Source: Ricinus communis
Taxonomy: Eukaryota; Streptophyta; Magnoliopsida; Malpighiales; Euphorbiaceae
DNA: 64,000 nucleotides
Reading direction: 5' to 3'
NCBI RefSeq assembly: GCF_019578655.1
Contig: NC_063257.1
Coordinates: forward strand, 7,626,001 to 7,690,000
This document shows positions 61,437-64,000 of the stretch, in pieces. Each line of letters opens with the position of its first letter. Position 1 is the stretch's first letter. The notes under the pieces were generated by a model. The model was not told the DNA's origin and made no database searches. It was given only the letters and a program-made list of their open reading frames with translations. The position numbers were made by a program, and so were the translations under genes.

Positions 61437-63057
61437 ATGTCATGTCCTAACCAATTCTCATTTGTGTGTCATTCTCAACGGATTCAAGTGCCTGCACACT
61501 TACTTTTTTCTTCTCCACTTGATTCCCAAATGCAGCAAAATGTTTCTACTGCTCAAAAACAAACCAGCAGTACTATACCTACTGAATTTCAATGGCCAAA
61601 AGATGATTTAGTCGGTGCCCAACAGGAGCTCATGGAGCCAGTAGTGGATCTTGAATATTTCCTTAGAGGTGATGAAGGGGAAACACTAAAAGCTGCTCGT
61701 ATCATCAAGACTGCTTGCCTGAAACATGGTTTCTTTCAAGTGGTCAATCATGGTGTTGATCTCAAACTTATCAAAATGGCAAATGATCATATGGATAATT
61801 TCTTTAAGCTTCCAACTTCTCAGAAGCTAAGGGCTAGGAAGATGCCAGGCAAGATGTGGGGCTATTCTAGTGCCCATGCTGATCGATTTTTGTCCAAACT
61901 GCCTTGGAAAGAGACATTATCTTTTGGATATCATGAAAATGGTTCGGACCCCGTTGTGTTGAATTTCTTCAATTCTACTATTGGAAAAGATTTTGAACAG
62001 ATGGGGTAAGAATTATATATATGTAAAAATAAATTCAGATAAACCTAGTTTCTCCTTTTTTTGGTACAACAAAGATTTCTAAAGGTCCATTCATGTTTAG
62101 TCTGGGAGTAACTGTATCTCTCAATTTATATAATGGTTCAGATTCAAATTCTTTTTTCTTTTATTTTAATATGAATCCGAAAAAATAAATTATAAATATA
62201 AAAAATATCTATGATTTGGATTTCTAACTTTTTGCTTGATATGATAATATCTTACTATCATCTTACTATAAATTATAACTCTTTGTAGGAAGGTATATCA
62301 AAAATACTGTGAAGCAATGAAGGAGTTATCTCTTTCCCTCATGGAACTATTGGCAATTAGTTTGGGAGTTGACAGACTCCATTATAAAAAATTCTTTGAA
62401 GATAGCTGTTCTGTGATGAGGTGCAACTTCTACCCAATTTGTGAAGAGCCAAGTCTTGTTCTTGGGACCGGACCACATTGTGATCCAACAACATTAACCA
62501 TTCTTCATCAAGATCAAGTTGGAGGCCTAGAAGTTTTCACAAACAATGAGTGGCATGCTGTTCCACCTCGTCATGGTGCCCTAGTTATCAACGTTGGTGA
62601 CACCTTTACGGTAAGTCTTAAAAATAAGATGCACGTTATCTTTTTTCTTTCCTTAACTTTTGGGGTAAGATCATATCTAATCATAGAATCAAGTTATAAA
62701 CATGGTATCTGACTTGGAGAGATAGGAAAGTATGCATATATGTTAAATCTTTTTATGATACGACACTGATACGTATTAATTTTCTACACCTAATTCAACG
62801 ATGAATAAGTAATTTTCTGTCTGAAAATAAAAATGAGAGTATCAAGAGTTAAGTAATCCCTAAATAAGGCAAGCAGGAAATCCTAATTAACCTCCTCTAG
62901 GGGAATGATTGTTGGGAGATAGATAAAAATGTTAATAATTATAGTCGATTTGCTATATAATGTCTTAACACTTCACATATGTTACACATACAATGTTAGA
63001 TTATTATGTATTAAATCCATTTCCCAAAACAAGCTAATATATCTCCTTTTCTGAATT

Positions 63058-63116
<59 letters not shown>

Positions 63117-63661
63117 ATTGTATTATTATTAAGGTAATCTTAATTGGTTGCCCTTAATCCTCAATTGGTTAAAGTCTACAAGGGAAAATATAAATTTTTT
63201 TAATTGCATCAGAGTGATCTTCATGATTGGTTAATTAGGGTTTCAAAATTAGTACTGCCACTGAGAAGCAATTGGGAGAAAACATGGATGAGACAATGCC
63301 CTCGTGCGCAATACGATAATGCCTACGGTCGATACGTATATAGAGTGAAATGAATTGCTTATATAACATAGTTGTAACTTTGTTGTCTGTGTAGGCATTG
63401 TCAAATGGGATCTACAAGAGTTGCCTTCACAGGGCAGTGGTTAATAAGTACGAGGATAGGAAATCGTTAGCATTTTTTCTTTGTCCAAAAGAAGACAAGG
63501 TGGTGAGACCCCCTCAAGATCTTGTTTGTAGAGAAAGGAAAAGGATGTACCCTGATTTCACTTGGTCTGATTTGCTCCACTTCACTCAGGATTACTATAG
63601 AGCCGACTCTGCCACACTTCAAAACTTCACCAATTGGCTCCTCATTTCTTCCAATTCTTAA
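61437..63661 (+). CDS. GA20ox: Gibberellin 20-oxidase
   Basis: Three exons: 61437-62005, 62289-62610, 63395-63661; GT-AG junctions keep frame and give 385 residues, the usual GA20ox length. The enzyme is a cytosolic 2-oxoglutarate/Fe(II) dioxygenase that oxidises carbon-20 of GA12/GA53 in steps to GA9/GA20, a regulated step of gibberellin synthesis. Visible marks: LPWKETLSF (155-163), diagnostic of GA20ox; iron ligands His253-x-Asp255 (GPHCDP) and His309 (LHRAVV); 2-oxoglutarate-binding Arg319 and Ser321 (RKS). The C-terminus [20 protein letters not shown] is typical. Odd points: NFYPICEEP replaces the usual NYYPPCxxP, and the first ~48 residues are unusual. TATAAA overlaps the first ATG, so Met32 (61530) may be the real start, leaving 354 residues. 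Intron 2 holds a 54-bp (AT)n tract. Introns at these places fit the family. Confidence 0.93.
63061..63114. repeat. (AT)n microsatellite in intron 2 of GA20ox
   Basis: Twenty-seven uninterrupted AT units. Confidence 0.97.
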
Positions 63662-64000
63662 AAAAAAAAATATCTAGTTGTTCTTTTTTTTAATAAATGC
63701 TTTTGGAACATTATTGAATAATTTACACAGGGACTATAATTGGTCCAGTTTGATTTCAACCAGAAAAAGGTTATCATGGCCCTGATACTTGCTTCTGCAT
63801 TACATATATATACATATAAAAGCACAAAAGATAAATTTTTTTTAAGCGACTAAAATACTCTTATAATTAATCAGTAATTATTAATTTTATTCTATTACAA
63901 TTATATATGTAATCAAATAACTCACTAAATTTTTTTTTATAAAAATTAAAGGCAAAAAGTAAAAAAGAAAAAGGTGTGGTACTTTTGATTTTATTATATT
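63662..64000. other. 3' flank of GA 20-oxidase
   Basis: Presumed 3' UTR with AATAAATG (about 63692), a possible polyadenylation signal, then AT-rich sequence. Confidence 0.5.

Noticed and set aside
1..64000. tRNA genes or a CRISPR array.
   Set aside because: I saw no tRNA A/B-box pair with cloverleaf potential, and the short repeats present lack unique equal-length spacers.

Overview
The window is nuclear DNA of a flowering plant, almost certainly a eudicot. The signs are AT-rich intergenic DNA, GT-AG introns, TATA boxes and G-boxes, plant-type LINE and MITE remnants, a piece of plastid 23S rRNA, and a gibberellin 20-oxidase. I cannot name the species. Genes are sparse and most of the 64 kb is intergenic.

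Layout. (1) 1-2.6 kb: the 5' half of a minus-strand TPR gene (TTC33-like), which runs off the left edge. (2) 3.6-5.5 kb: a decayed transposon-type ORF between a 107-bp tandem repeat and a short-period repeat. (3) 12.4-37.5 kb: the most striking part, a same-strand array of six small genes (60-85 codons). Five share the core GSVFPKK, usually continued as KSVKRM(M/I)xD, inside otherwise unalignable ends. The sixth, at 37.3 kb, keeps only the second half of the core. Four of the six have an ACGTG-type (G-box/ABRE) element about 180-255 bp upstream of the ATG. A possible very distant relative lies at 49.2 kb. (4) 32-36 kb: a MITE and a ~190-200-bp tandem repeat split by about 2.3 kb of other sequence. 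(5) 38.4 kb: a nuclear copy of part of plastid 23S rRNA. (6) 39.5-47 kb: a local duplication of an unidentified unit, the last copy broken by a 5'-truncated LINE with a near-perfect 15-bp target-site duplication. (7) 52.2 kb: an intronless gene for a lipid-anchored-type protein (MGCC N-terminus). (8) 58.1 kb: a second copy of the MITE family. (9) 61.4-63.7 kb: a complete three-exon gibberellin 20-oxidase.

The TPR gene, the MGCC gene and the GA 20-oxidase look like independent housekeeping or developmental genes. The small-gene array is the candidate undescribed system: a tandemly expanded, lineage-diverged family of very small, basic, non-secreted proteins with a likely stress-hormone-responsive promoter type. 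Its function is not known to me. Coordinates of exons were worked out by hand from splice signals and reading frame; no database search was possible.
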